DNA from: Coniochaeta sp. PMI_546
Taxonomy: Eukaryota > Ascomycota > Sordariomycetes > Coniochaetales > Coniochaetaceae
Direction: 5' to 3'
Assembly (NCBI GenBank): GCA_021432605.1
Contig: MU271143.1
Span: 1,311,277 to 1,375,276 of the forward strand
Length of the DNA: 64,000 bases
Below, in pieces: positions 53,430-64,000 of the stretch (the stretch's first letter is position 1; every line of letters starts with the position of its first letter). A model generated the notes under the pieces. That model searched no databases and was not told the origin of the DNA. It was given only the letters and a program-made list of their open reading frames with translations. The position numbers and the translations under genes are program-made.

Positions 53430-54595
53430 TCACCTGCGATACTGGTCTGAATCCATCCCAACCGCATCACAACCCCCCTCGCATCCCACAGCCCCCCTCC
53501 TCCTCACCACCTCCGCCAACTCCCTCACCCGGTTGCCGAGATACTGCTGTGTCAGCGTACAGTCGAAGTCGGTATGCATCAGCAGCTGGCTGCGCAGCAC
53601 GTACGCCTCCTCGCGCAGCTGCGCCAGGGCCGCCGCCCGGTTCTCCACCTCGAGCCGGCTGATGGCCGCTTTGCTCTTCAGCCGGCACTTGGTGGCCGCT
53701 ACGCGGTTGCGGACCCGTTGGTCTGTGGTCGAGTCCGAGACGCGGCGCGGTTGTGGTGGTGGGATGCGGCGCTGCTGGAGCGGCGGGTTTGGGGGGTTGG
53801 GTCGGGGTCGAGGTGTCGATGACCCTCCCTCCAAAGAGCCCCTCAACATCAGGGAATTTGCTTTGCCTGAAAAGTTCCTCGACGTGCTGGTCATAGATTT
53901 CCATGTCCTCCGGGGTCTTGAAAGGCCCAGGACCCCGGTGTGGCCAGTGCCCGGTAACAATGGTGTAAAGGATAGATTCAGTACTGAATATGTCAGTGGC
54001 CGACGTTGACACCCACTCTGAATTAATTCGGATCGAAGAAACCGGGATCCGGAAGATGCTTGCCATCGAGGCCAAGCTCCTCGCACGTCGAACCAACAAA
54101 GTCGCAAAGCCAGAGATCCAAGGACGTCGGCGTCATAGCATGAACCAAGAAATTTTCAGGCCGCAGATCTGAGTGTATCACACCCCGGCTATGAATGTAT
54201 GCGATTGATTCGACAACTTGTCGGCACCATTTCTTGCGGACGGACTGAGGGAGAGTGTCGTTGTTCTCGTCGAGATACCGCTGGAGACTGCCATGGCTGG
54301 CCTCAGCAAGGAGTAATCCTCGCGAGCTATCTTGTCATCCAAGGTAACTAAAGCAGCGTCAGCACAACCGGTAATATCGTGAGGGAGACTGGCAAAATAA
54401 CCTGACGATTCTGGGATGCTCTCCCAGTAAGTCGAGGATTTGCCGCTCAACCGAGAAATTGTTCGCAATCTCGTCCGTCAGTCTTTGGTAGGCTTTGCTT
54501 TCTCTCCAGACTTCTACAGGGTATTTCAAGAGCACGCCTTGCCGCACTCGGCAGAAGCGCGACGTCGAACCTTGAAAATACTCCGGGGCAACCAT
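53430..54595 (-). pseudogene. Broken protein kinase joined to a bZIP domain
   Basis: The minus strand encodes a short fungal serine/threonine kinase: start MVAPEYFQGSTSRF, VLLKYPVEVW (likely ATP-binding Lys), FSVERQILDLLGEHPRIV, a 54-nt intron (54348-54401), then GLLLAEASHGSLQRYLDENND, the catalytic loop as HSDLRPENF (Ser where most kinases have Arg), CDFVGS in place of DFG, and a C-lobe (DIFSTESILYTIVTGHWP ... FPDVEGLFGGRVI). Two lesions are visible: TGA where Trp is expected in the YLGWQD position (54335-54337) and a 4-base duplication (GAATTAATTC, 54020-54029) that shifts the frame. Downstream, in a third frame, is an intact bZIP: QRVRNRVAATKCRLKSKAAISRLEVENR with leucines continuing to about residue 60 of that segment. 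A weak 49-nt GTCATC...CCAG intron (53775-53823) would put kinase and bZIP in one frame. Loss of function is likely but not proven. Confidence 0.65.
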
Positions 54596-55859
54596 TGGGA
54601 CTGTGTTTAACGAGCGGTCAACATGGAGACGTGTCGTCGCGGGGTTTGGTCTCGGGTATTTGTTGATCAAATGCCCCAAGTTCAGTCGTCGACCCGGGAA
54701 TCTAGTCTCTGTGCCCGATCGCCTGCGTGGAAAAGTTGTCGGGGAACGCGCATGCTTCCCAGTAGACGTCGAAGCGAAGGAACAAAGTTCGTCCACTTAT
54801 GTTCAAACGGCCGTCGGAAAAGAGAGAACTAGTTAAGGACGCGAGCTGGGTTTGCCATGTTTAGCGGGAAGGCAGCGCTGCAAAGAGCAAATTGTTCTGC
54901 AGGTACACGACGGACGAGTTGGCAAAGCCCGGTCGGACGGCGGGCTGATCGCCCAACTACCGAGACTGAAGGTCGTCTGACTCCGGCGAATGGTGTTTGA
55001 TCCGTCCGGAGACAAAATATGGGACCTTCCAAGCAGTTTCTCGGAGCCGGATCTAGTACTCCTTAATTATCTCGTGCGCCAGTCATCGTCGTTGAGGTAT
55101 ATCATTGTCGGTGCATTTGCTTGGAGTATCGTACGAGATCAAGATGGTCGCCTGGTCAATTTGGTCGGCATGAGCTCCAGCGAGTGGGAATATGTCGAAT
55201 TGTTTCGACCACACCCTTGTATACAGCTTTACGACAAACAGAGATACATCCCACAGAAGGGCTACAGAGCATACCAGCGCGTTACCAGGAGTCCTCGTCG
55301 GCCGCGGGACTTGATGCTTTCCAAATCCGGCCGCCCAAGAAGGGCGAACACCAAACACGCTTAGACCAGAATATAAGTGCGTTTGGGCCTTCAAATGCTT
55401 TTTTTCTTCTTGCTTCTTTTTTTTCTTCTTCTTCTAAAATATTCCATCACAGCGGGTCCAATCATGCATTACCACGTCCTTCTTGACGACGGCCAACAAT
55501 ATGTTGTTGCGACGGTTAGTTCCTCAGGCGACCCACCACTGGGCAGCAATGCCTCTGCACAACAACCAAAGTGGATAATGATATCTCGCGATGTGAATAT
55601 GCGAGATTCCCATTGCCATAATTACAATAGCCCATTATAAAGTGTGGCAAAGCTCCAAACTGTTACTGCGAGGTTTGCGTTGTGGCCAAATAGGCTGCCT
55701 CAAGGCACGAGTTTCCTTCACATCCTTCACGAGCGGAAAAATAGTGACAGCTTGTCACTAGAAATATAGGAGAGTTCAATACGTCCCTGACCCTACCCAG
55801 AGCTCCATCTTTCGCCATATCTCTGCTCGTGTCGTTATATCTCAGCCTTTTTCAACGAA
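54596..55859. other. Intergenic, accessory region
   Basis: Open frames here (for example 54990-55364, plus) carry no recognisable domain. A pyrimidine-rich tract occurs at about 55397-55436. Confidence 0.4.
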
Positions 55860-56390
55860 ATGGCGCCCAGGGGCAGGATACATACGAGGGCCGCCATGCA
55901 AGCTCGACAACATCCCGTCACCTTCTTACTCCTCCTTCTATTCAGTATGTTCGCCCAATACGCAGCAGCAGCACCTAGTATCATATCCGTCGGCCACAGT
56001 CCCGACTCGGGCAAGCAGAGCAGCTCCACAACGCAAGCACAGCTCACTGAAGGCTCATTTCTGAATGGCGTCAGGACCTCCTCATCGGCACGAAGCTTAA
56101 TCCCGCGCGATCAACAAACGCCAGGATCGTCCTGCCCCGGATCAGAAGGGCAATGGAATTGCATGTCGAACTCGTGGCAGCGGTGCGCCGCAGGGAAGTG
56201 GAGCGTCGTCATGCAGTGCGCTGCCGGAACGGCTTGTGTGCCCGCGGGGTTTACGTATGACTTCAAGGTGCAGTTCTCGGGCCAGAGCACTGGTACCGGG
56301 AGTTCTGCGATCAGGGGTAAGCCTCTCGAGCTGCTTTGGCCGTTACTCTTAGTGGCAGCTGTTTCAACGGCAGTCATGTTGTATGCATAA
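55860..56390 (+). CDS. GPI-type secreted protein with CBM19-like cysteine module
   Basis: Protein of 176 residues. The N-terminus has a secretion signal (HPVTFLLLLLFSMFAQYAAAAP). A Ser/Thr-rich linker leads to a module reading SCPGSEGQWNC, NSWQRCAAGKW, MQCAAGTACVPAG (about residues 100-137), whose spacing resembles the family 19 carbohydrate-binding (chitin-binding) module seen in fungal wall proteins. Five cysteines are visible, an odd number. The C-terminus is a classic GPI-attachment tail: small residues (SGQSTGTGSS) then a hydrophobic end (LLWPLLLVAAVSTAVMLYA). A second Met at residue 13 (MQARQHPV) would give a more standard signal peptide and may be the real start. It probably sits in the cell wall or plasma membrane. 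Confidence 0.75.
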   Translation: MAPRGRIHTRAAMQARQHPVTFLLLLLFSMFAQYAAAAPSIISVGHSPDSGKQSSSTTQAQLTEGSFLNGVRTSSSARSLIPRDQQTPGSSCPGSEGQWNCMSNSWQRCAAGKWSVVMQCAAGTACVPAGFTYDFKVQFSGQSTGTGSSAIRGKPLELLWPLLLVAAVSTAVMLYA

Positions 56391-56574
56391 GTCGACTATG
56401 TCTAGATGGGTTTAGGACTCCCTAGGACGAAACCTGTGCTGTGTTCACAAACCTAAGAAGGACGGCCGCATCGGGGAGACCCGTTGTCCGTAAGCATAGC
56501 AACAAATACAAGCCCTCTCACATAACTATATATAAGATCGACAGCTATTCTATATATCATCAAAGAATTAGATG

Positions 56575-56749
56575 ACGATAAGACGATAAGACGACGATAA
56601 GACGATTATATAACGATAGGACGATTATATAACGATTAGACGACTAGATAATCACTAGACGATTATATTACTAGACGATTGTGTCACTAGACGATTATGT
56701 TACTAGACGATTGTGTCACTGGACGATTGTGTCACTGGACGATTATGTC
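56575..56749 (+). repeat. 16-bp minisatellite, ACTAGACGATTRTRTY
   Basis: Six head-to-tail 16-base units occupy 56654-56749 without gaps, the first four starting ACTAGACGATT and the last two ACTGGACGATT, with ends ATATT, GTGTC, ATGTT, GTGTC, GTGTC, ATGTC. From 56575 to 56653 more diverged units with the same GACGAT core (GATAAGACGATAAGACG, ATAACGATAGGACGATT) continue leftward. The array lies downstream of the GPI-protein gene. No function is evident. Confidence 0.9.
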
Positions 56750-56982
56750 AAGTTTGTAACTACCTTAGTTCATGGGATCGCGGTCTATCATATATAAGGT
56801 TGATCGATGCTTTCTGGGCTGCGCTCTAGAGACCAAGCTTGGTGCAGGGCTCTGAGACTAGGCACGGACATTTGCGGGCAGTTGATGTCAAATATCATTC
56901 TCATTTAGGTCGACATGGCCCCTGCAGTATACATATTATAGATATCGTGAAAACATTATAAAACAAACTCGGGCCGACCCAA

Positions 56983-58663
56983 TTACCGACCAACCTCGAC
57001 ATCGCGATCCTCCTGCTGGACCGTAATTCCATGACCATCCTTGTTTTCTCCAACAGCACTCACGGGCCGGTCGTGATGCATGTGCGCCGCCGGCTGGCCG
57101 AGCATCTGTGCGCCCTTGTCGACATGGTTAGCACCACCAAATAGCACGTCGATCTCCTCAAGCGACACCTGCTTTGTCTCGGGAATGAAGAAGTACACGA
57201 AGGCGGCCAGGACAAAGTTCATGGCCATGAAGAAGAACAGGCAGTTGAGGCCTTCGTTGGCGAGGAAGGTGGGGAAGAACTGCTGGAAGATGGTGTTGGC
57301 GACGTTTTGCATCTGCGAGCACATGCCGACGGCCTGGGCGCGGACGTTCATGGAGAAGACTTCGGCCGTCCAGATCCAGGTGGCGGCACCCCACGACGGC
57401 TTGTAGAAGAAGATGAAGAGGAAGAGCAGGAAGACGATGGCGATGCCGACGGGCTGCGACTTGGCTCCGTTGACAGTCGGGGTCTTCATGCCAACAATGG
57501 GGACGATCATCATGCACAAGCCCATGCCGATGGCACCAACGATGAAGAGCCACCTGCGGCCAAAGCGATCGGCTGTCCAGACGGCATTCAGGGTGAAGAG
57601 AATGCCAAAGGTGGCGTTGAGGGCGTTGATCAAGTTGATGGTCTGGGTCGAGGTCCAGATCTTCTTGTAGATGGCGGTCGAGTACGAGTTGAGAGTACCT
57701 TGGCCGGAGAGCTGCTGGCCGACGTTGAGCACGAAAGCAAGATAGAGACGCTTGCGGACCGAGGGATCCTTGAACAAGGCGCTGTAGCTGTGGCTGATGG
57801 CCTCCTTCTCATACTCAATGGCCTCGCGGATACCCAGCACCTCGTCCTCCACTTCCTGCTCGGTCTCACGGATCTTGCGCAGGGAGGCCTTGGCGGCTTC
57901 GATGTTGCCGTTCTTTTGGATGTGCCAGCGGGGTGACTCGGGTTGGAAAGGAAGGAGGACCATGATAATAATAGGGATCAGGATCTGGAAGATGACGACC
58001 ATCCTCCAATCCCACTCTCCGAGACTGGAACGATGTAGAGAACAAGCGTAGTTTATCCAGTAAGCTATAAAGCTTCCCACAGAGTAGAAGAGCTGCCAGA
58101 AAGCCATGATGTAGCCACGGATGTGCGAGGGAGCCATCTCGCCGATGTACACGGGGCCGGCGGTGAGAGCCATTCCCTGGCCGATACCGATGAGAACACG
58201 ACCGGCAATGAAGGCTCCCAGCTTGTGTCTTGGGGCAAAGGCCTGGATGAAGGTAGCGATGACGGTGATGAAGCATCCGATCCACATTCCCCATCGTCGT
58301 CCGAGGTAATCTGCGGTAGGGCCACCAAGGAAGAAGCCCGCAACAATGGCACCGATTGTGTAAGCTGTGTTAATCAATCCGATCAGGTATGTGTCTCGTT
58401 TCTGAGGGAGCCCAAATTAGTCTAGGTCTCATGAGCAAAGCCGGTTGCATGAGCCGGACTCACAGCATCAAGGTCGAAATAGTTCAACCAGTTCTGCGAC
58501 CCCTGAACGGAGTTGAAAACTGAAGCGTCATAGCCGTACAACACCATGCACATGGCTGCCACCATGCAGATGTACCTTTTGAGATGTTAGCATACCGACG
58601 TTTAGTTCGAAAGGAAAGCGAGGCGACAGCGTACCAGTTGTAGATTCTGGTTGAGTTCACCAT
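56983..58663 (-). CDS. MFS sugar transporter (hexose/lactose permease-like)
   Basis: Proton-coupled sugar porter of 519 residues, exons 58663-58635, 58575-58464, 58401-56983 (introns 59 and 62 nt). Twelve membrane helices are expected; the signatures are present: GYDASVFNSVQG in TM1, DYLGRRWGMWIG, GRVLIGIGQGMALTAGPVYIGEMAPSHIRG, PESPRWHIQKNG, the QQLSGQGTLNSYST site in TM7, DRFGRRWLFI and FFIPETKQVSLEEIDVLFGG. The cytosolic tail is hydrophilic. The start MVNSTRIYNWYICMVAAM is typical; the frame stays open upstream (KAEPSRQALVCNTSK is also family-like), so a further 5' exon could exist. It lies in the same orientation as the cellobiohydrolase gene 3.4 kb away. The substrate is probably a hexose or disaccharide. 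Confidence 0.92.
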
Positions 58664-61600
58664 CTTGCTGGTGTTGCAGACGAGGGCCTGTCTGCTTGGC
58701 TCTGCCTTGGTAATTGTGACTCCTGTCGATGGTTGTAGAGTAGAAGGACGGATGAAGATCACAAGAGGGAACGAGAGTCATGGAAGAGAGAAGACGTGAG
58801 ACCTTTTAATAACCCCCCCGAGGATACAGGGAGGTGTGAGGATCCTCGACTAGCGTATCTCCAGATGGATTGTCAAAATGGGTCCAACACAACCCGCTTC
58901 ACTGGACTATGCTACTCTGGGCCGACACTTCACCAACAGGTCGCAGTTTGACTGAGACTATTCTTGCTGGCTCGTCCTGAATTCCCCCAATTCTCCGCAT
59001 TCAGCACCCGCGAGCAACCCCATGGGACAAGCAGCAGCTTGTTCAAAGAAGTCGAGATTCAGGCTCAGCAGCCAATGGCAACTCGCTTCCCCGGACGGAC
59101 CAGTGTTCGCCCCCCGGTTTCTTCGCCTCGATAGCGGCAAAGACTGGGGTTTGAGCCTTCTGGAGACTCCAGTTTGCGGAGAAATTGTGGTCAGAGAGAT
59201 TCCACCAATCACTGTTTCACCATCACTGCCCACGAGCCAATGGTGGACTCTTCCCCGGATGTGGGTTCAGCTGTGTGGAGACGGCGGCTCTCGTGCCCCA
59301 GACGGCAGGTTTACCAGGTTCACCGTTACCAGCGCCCGGGATTTCTAGATTGCTCTTGCGCGGCCTAACCGTGCCTTTGGATCTAGTTCATGCAAGATCT
59401 CTCTCGTTCGTGGATTGTCATGATCGAGTGATCACTCGGTCAGTCACTAGTTGCAAACACGGACCAGTATCGTCGGGTCTGAGAGGCACCTCTCGATGAG
59501 GAAGAGTAGGGCGACGAGACCTGCTGATGGTCAGCGAAGCGTTTCCGAATCTCAAGTGATATCGCTTTTGTTGTTGCGGCTCTTCGTTGATGAGTATGTT
59601 GCTCTCAGAAGGCGACAATATGCTTCCTGCATTCGTTACATGAACACTACTATACACACTGACGGCCACTATGTGATGGGACTCTCTGCATACTGAAGAA
59701 ACCGTGGTATTCTGTACCAGATTACACGTGTAGTATCTTCCACGTGGCGCCCCGGACAGGATGTCGATGACACAACCACGCTACCATGGAATCGGAATTT
59801 CTGACATGAGACCACCATGTAGCTACCACTGAATACTCAACCAGCCGGGGCCCGGGGCTCTTAAGCAGACGGCTTTTCAGAGGATGGGGCCGTATTTGGA
59901 CACGCCGCGATAAGCCTCAACTCGTGTCTGCGGTGATCGAGACTGAGCCATGGTCCGCGCGAACGATGCTCTGGCGACGAAATGATTATGCTATATGACA
60001 CTGCCATGTCGAGAGCACGGTCTGTCTCCTTTGATTGGCGTTAACACATTCCCGTCACGTATTTGTGGTCACATGTCAGGTAACCCGTGGCGGCCGCTAA
60101 GTACAAGAAGCTCGCGTCGCTTCTCGTGCCAGAATGCCAGACAATTTTCCGTCAATGGGAGCTCAGAGACCTCCCTGGATTTCCACAAATGACTGGAGGG
60201 GAGCTGGCCTTGGCGCTCAAGAGGAAAGCACATGTTTGGTGCCGCACTAGTGGTCTCAGGGTTAGGGCTGTCCTAGTCATGAAGCGTCCCAGAATATCAG
60301 GACACTTACCACAGTGCCGTGTAGACGTTACCATTAGCCCTATGTTATTCGCTAATCTGATCATCAGACCTGACTCACATTGTTATGGCAGCTACTGATG
60401 ACCTGACTCGTACGAGGGCGGGCTACGGAGTAATGTAGTGTTGTCTGAGTCCCATGGTGCCCCTATTTACACCCCCTTTTCGTGTCTTCTCGTGAAGAAG
60501 TCATCACTCTCAGCACGGTGATAATAAAGATGACATAGACTTTCAAGATTAAGACTTGTGCATATGTAAACAACCGGGGAAGCCGCATTCCTGAGGAATG
60601 TCCTGTTGTTATACCTGACAGCAAAGGTATACGAGGACCTCTGAGGAACGTCTGTAACATCATTGGAGATCTTCGTCTGCCATGTTGCCTTTCCTGTCAA
60701 GAGCAGAACTCATCTTGCCAATCACTTTTGCAAATAGGAAGCTTGACCATCTGCAACGTTCCGATACTACTTTAGTTGTCCGACGTTTCTTTCCTAATCC
60801 TTACGAGCACTGCTGACGAGACGCGGATCCATGCCACACTGCTAGCTCGTCGCTACGATCACTGGCGACATTTGGAACCTTATCATGGATAAATCACTCG
60901 CACCATCTCGTTCCCTGGTGGTTTGTTCATATATCATCTGGTCTCTTGTAAAGCCGTGATACCGGACAGGTTCAGACACTGGCAAGCCTCACCCGCCAGC
61001 TTCCTGGGACATGGTATCCTTCTGGTCTTTGCGGTCCACACTAACAGTTGCTTACTTTCAGATCCAACCATCTTCTCTCCCGACTGTATCATCGTTTGCT
61101 CGGACAGTCGACCGAGCGTCCGATAATCGTGACATTGCGATCGGCATATCTAAGACGAAGCCTCCAGTCACCATCTTCCGACCTGTCTTCACCTCTCGAG
61201 CCATCCTCCAGAACACGAAGAGACGACTTCACCGGCCGACCAGCACCCTGCCTTGGCGAATAACGTCGTGAACCTCACCGCATACCAACACAAATCCACG
61301 ATCCCGAAAACCGCGGGTGGGTTAGCGTACACCGTGTTTACTTCCATTGATGCCTTCTAGCCATACCGTCACCATCCCAACTCATGGGGATACATGGCAC
61401 CCACGATTGATCAGTTCCTTGAGATGCAACCGAGATTCTCGCCTCCAGCTGTGTCAGTCTCTCCCACACCACAACCCGTCGACTGCGGTGGCTGCGAATC
61501 ATGGCTCTGTGTTTTCAGGTCAGAACTAAAAGAGAGATAAAAATGATACAAAAAAGTCTAAGGGCACATAACCAGTCGATTTATATCTATTCTGAAGCCG

Positions 61601-62077
61601 GTCATATATCCGGGAGCTCGAGCGTGTCCATCGCTTGGTGTAATGGCATCTCAGGTATCACAAGAGAACGAGTAGTCACGTCCTAGCGTATAGGTTGCGA
61701 AGTTTCCTCATGACACAATCATCAAGCAAGCACGACAGCGAACGAGAGACAGCCTTGGAGGTAATGCAAACTTTATATATACGGACGACTATAGGAAGGA
61801 AGGAGAAAGGGAACAAGTCCGTCCATCCAGGTCAGAACTATGTACAGGTGAAGGAGGTTCGGCCCAGGTTCCCTTGCAGTAAGAGAGGATCTCCAAGCCG
61901 AAGCGAAATGATGATGCTCTGATCATAAAGATACATGATGCAATGCAGGGTGTTTTTCTACGACAACGCTCCGCCACGACTGCCGTCCGAACAACGGCTT
62001 CGTCCATTTTATGGTTCCACGACTCCAGCTGTCGTCTCCTCGTCCCTCGGTAGAGGAGCAGGGATGCGATGCTTCCC
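58664..62077. other. 3.4 kb gene-free region
   Basis: Upstream region of the sugar transporter and 3' region of the cellobiohydrolase. Only short random frames; no domain, RNA or repeat recognised. A TATA-like TTATTAAAAGG (minus strand, near 58802) may serve the transporter. Confidence 0.45.
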
Positions 62078-63781
62078 TTACAAGCACTGCGAGTAGTACG
62101 GGTTGGAGACCGTGCACTTGTACGGGCTCTTGCAGGTCGTGGGACCAGTCCAGCCGATACCGCCGCACTGACCCCAGTGATCGGCACCGCCGGTGGCGCC
62201 ACCGCCGGGAGCGCTGCTGGTCTTGCTGGTGCTGGTGCTGGTGGTGCGAGTGCTGGTGGTGCTGGTGCGGATAGTGGTGGTGCTGCTGCCGCCACCGCCG
62301 CCGCCGCCGGTGGTGCCGGTGAATGTCGAGTTGATGGGGCCGACCTTGATGTTGGAGTAGATGACGTTGGAGTTGGGGGCCTGAGCCTCGACGTCGGCCG
62401 GGACACCGGAGGTGGTGGGGCAGGTGCCGCGGGCCGCGCCGGGCTTGGTGCTGTCAGTCGGGTAGGTGGAGTCGAGCCACAGCATGTTCACTGCGTGGTC
62501 GTCCCAGACGGACATGACGAGAACCATGCCGGCCTTGAGGGCGGCGCCCATCTGGGCGAGGCCTCCCTTCTGCGCGAAGACGTTGGTGTCGCCGAAAGCG
62601 GTCTTCTGGGCGGAGCAGAAGTCGGTGGTGATGGAGTTGCCGCTGACACCGGCGATCTTGGACTGCGAGTTGGGGATGACCTTGCCGTTCTGGACGTAGA
62701 AGCGCTTGATCTCGGAGAGGTTGCCGTCGGAGCCAGTGAGGAACTGGGTGACGACGGTGAACTTGGAGCTCGTGTCGACCGTCAAGCCCTTGCCGTAGAA
62801 GCCCGTGTCGCCCATGCGGTAGCTAGAGATCTCGGTCAGCTGGGCATGAACAACATGTGATTGTGCAGTGCGCTTTACCTGTTGAAATCGCAGCCGTCAG
62901 GGTCGCAGACACCGGCGTACCGGTCGGAGCTGTAGGTTCCTCCGCAGGAGTCGCCCGAGCACATCGACTGGCCGATAGTTGTGCAAGGGTGGGGAGTGTA
63001 CGCGGCGGCAACGTTGTTGGCCTCCCAGATGTCCATCTCTGAGCAGCAGGAACCGTGGGTGCCAATGCCGGCGTTAGCATCGTTGGTGGAAGGAGTCCAG
63101 CCCTCGACGTTGGCCTGGCCGTTGATGAACTTCAAGTCGCGCGGGCACTGGCTGTCGCAGTAGCCAGTGCCGTACTTGGCGCCCGCCTTGTTGCCAGTGT
63201 ACTTGGATGTGCCACCATCAGCGTCCATGCTGACGAAGTAGAGCGCACCGTTGAGACCGCAGCCCAAGTTAGAGACGTCTACGTCGAAGGTGAATTCCTG
63301 GCCGAGCAACTGGAACACTAGGGGCCCGTTTAGCTGAGGTATTCTGCGACTGGCGCTTCCAGGAAGACTTACTCTGATACTTGGTATCCGACTCCATGAG
63401 ATACAACCGGGAACCGATGTTCTTGGAGTAGGATCCCTGGGTAACAAACTTGAGGTTCAGAGCGTTACCACTAGTGGTGGCACCGTAAGTGCCAGCATAG
63501 TCCGAGCCATCAACACAGCACTGAGCAGCGCAGGTGGTATCTGTGCTACAGTAGGTGGTGTTCCACTTGTTGCCATCGTAGCAGTTGGTGGCGCTGTTGA
63601 GCTGGTGAAGCCACCGCCAGTTGGCGTCGATGGTCACGGAGCCGGAAACCGAGGTGCAGCTACCTCCAGCGGCACACTTCGACCATGTCATGGAGGGGTG
63701 GTTCTCCGCGGTGAGTGTGCATGCCTGCTGGGCGCTGGCAGCAGCCACGAGGGCAGCGAGGGTAGCGAACTTGGCGTACAT
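62078..63781 (-). CDS. cbh1: GH7 cellobiohydrolase I with C-terminal CBM1
   Basis: Secreted reducing-end cellobiohydrolase of 530 residues, exons 63781-63373, 63317-62879, 62822-62078 (introns 55 and 56 nt). The signal peptide is [17 protein letters not shown], then mature [19 protein letters not shown], the usual pyroglutamate-type start. The GH7 core shows [36 protein letters not shown], the catalytic EMDIWEAN (nucleophile and acid/base Glu, about residue 230), [15 protein letters not shown] and the tunnel-loop segment [18 protein letters not shown] Gly/Ser/Thr linker (about residues 455-490) leads to the CBM1, [16 protein letters not shown] ... YYSQCL. A non-ATG extension upstream was rejected. 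The long frame on the opposite strand is a shadow of the high G/C bias. Confidence 0.97.
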
Positions 63782-63877
63782 CTTCACTGTCTGGACTTTG
63801 GTAGACCTTGTGAAGAAGCGGCGGCGTTGGTTGAGTGGGATGGAGAGTGAAGATTCTCTGGAAACCTGGACTCTCGA

Positions 63878-63886
63878 CTTATATAG
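63878..63886 (-). promoter_or_regulatory. TATA box of the cellobiohydrolase gene
   Basis: CTATATAAG on the minus strand about 97 nt before the start codon, a strong core promoter typical of highly induced cellulase genes. Confidence 0.6.
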
Positions 63887-64000
63887 ATCATCATCTTACA
63901 GATGGCCCTAGTCGTTCCGCCACCTCGATGATCCAAGCCAGAGTCAGCAACCAGGAGACAGGAACTTCGGCCCAGGGCAAAGTTGCGGTGGCTCATCTTT

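Noticed and set aside
54020-54029. GAATTAATTC as a laboratory filled-in EcoRI site
   Set aside because: The flanks continue the kinase gene without any vector sequence, so a natural 4-base duplication is simpler.
54990-55364. 124-codon plus-strand frame upstream of the GPI-protein gene
   Set aside because: No domain or signal, ordinary length for a chance frame, and no homologous pattern recognised.
57307-57936. 209-codon frame antisense to the sugar transporter
   Set aside because: Asp/Gly-rich mirror of transporter codons with no independent evidence.
62069-62860. 263-codon frame antisense to the cellobiohydrolase
   Set aside because: Ala/Gly/Val-rich shadow caused by strong third-position G/C bias of the GH7 gene.

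Overview
The window is nuclear DNA of a filamentous ascomycete, most likely a Sordariomycete. The protein-coding genes carry short introns of about 45-90 nt with GT(A/G)AG(T/C) donors, CTRAY-like branch points and TAG/CAG acceptors. The recognisable products are typical of that class: a COT-1 type NDR kinase, a family 7 cellobiohydrolase with a C-terminal CBM1, a GH30 beta-1,6-glycanase and a fungal SLATT protein. Exon coordinates below were worked out by hand from splice signals and reading-frame continuity.

Layout. 0.2-12.7 kb is a dense housekeeping block: a PHD-finger protein, an initiator tRNA-Met gene carrying an intron-like insertion, a mitochondrial CoA-transferase (SUGCT type), splicing factor SF3a subunit 2, the COT-1 kinase, TIM54 and a NIP30/FAM192A-like nuclear protein. 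14.5-15.6 kb holds a Clg1/Pho80-type cyclin with 6.4 kb of gene-free DNA upstream. 22-26.8 kb holds the RSC subunit Rsc7/Npl6 and TFIIB. 28-45 kb is sparser: a single-pass membrane protein, a class-III aminotransferase, a SLATT protein, a GFA-family protein, GH30, an FAD-linked oxidase with nine exons, an ankyrin remnant, a coiled-coil protein and an alpha/beta hydrolase. 45.8-47.7 kb encodes an Sfh1/Snf5-type RSC subunit.

48.4-56.9 kb looks like an accessory island. It holds a small secreted cysteine-rich protein, an F-box/LRR pseudogene, an unrecognised 372-residue protein, a broken protein kinase joined to a bZIP domain, a GPI-type secreted protein with a CBM19-like cysteine module, and a 16-bp minisatellite. 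The window ends with an MFS sugar transporter (57-58.7 kb) and a GH7 cellobiohydrolase (62.1-63.8 kb), which fits a biomass-degrading or plant-associated lifestyle.

The most unusual signal is at 2332-2460. It is a complete initiator tRNA-Met cloverleaf interrupted between positions 26 and 27, not at the canonical 37/38 site, by 58 nt that look exactly like a spliceosomal intron (GTAAGT donor, TACTGAC branch site, TAG acceptor). Removing those 58 nt restores a perfect initiator tRNA. No transposon with intact coding capacity, CRISPR array or rRNA gene was seen.
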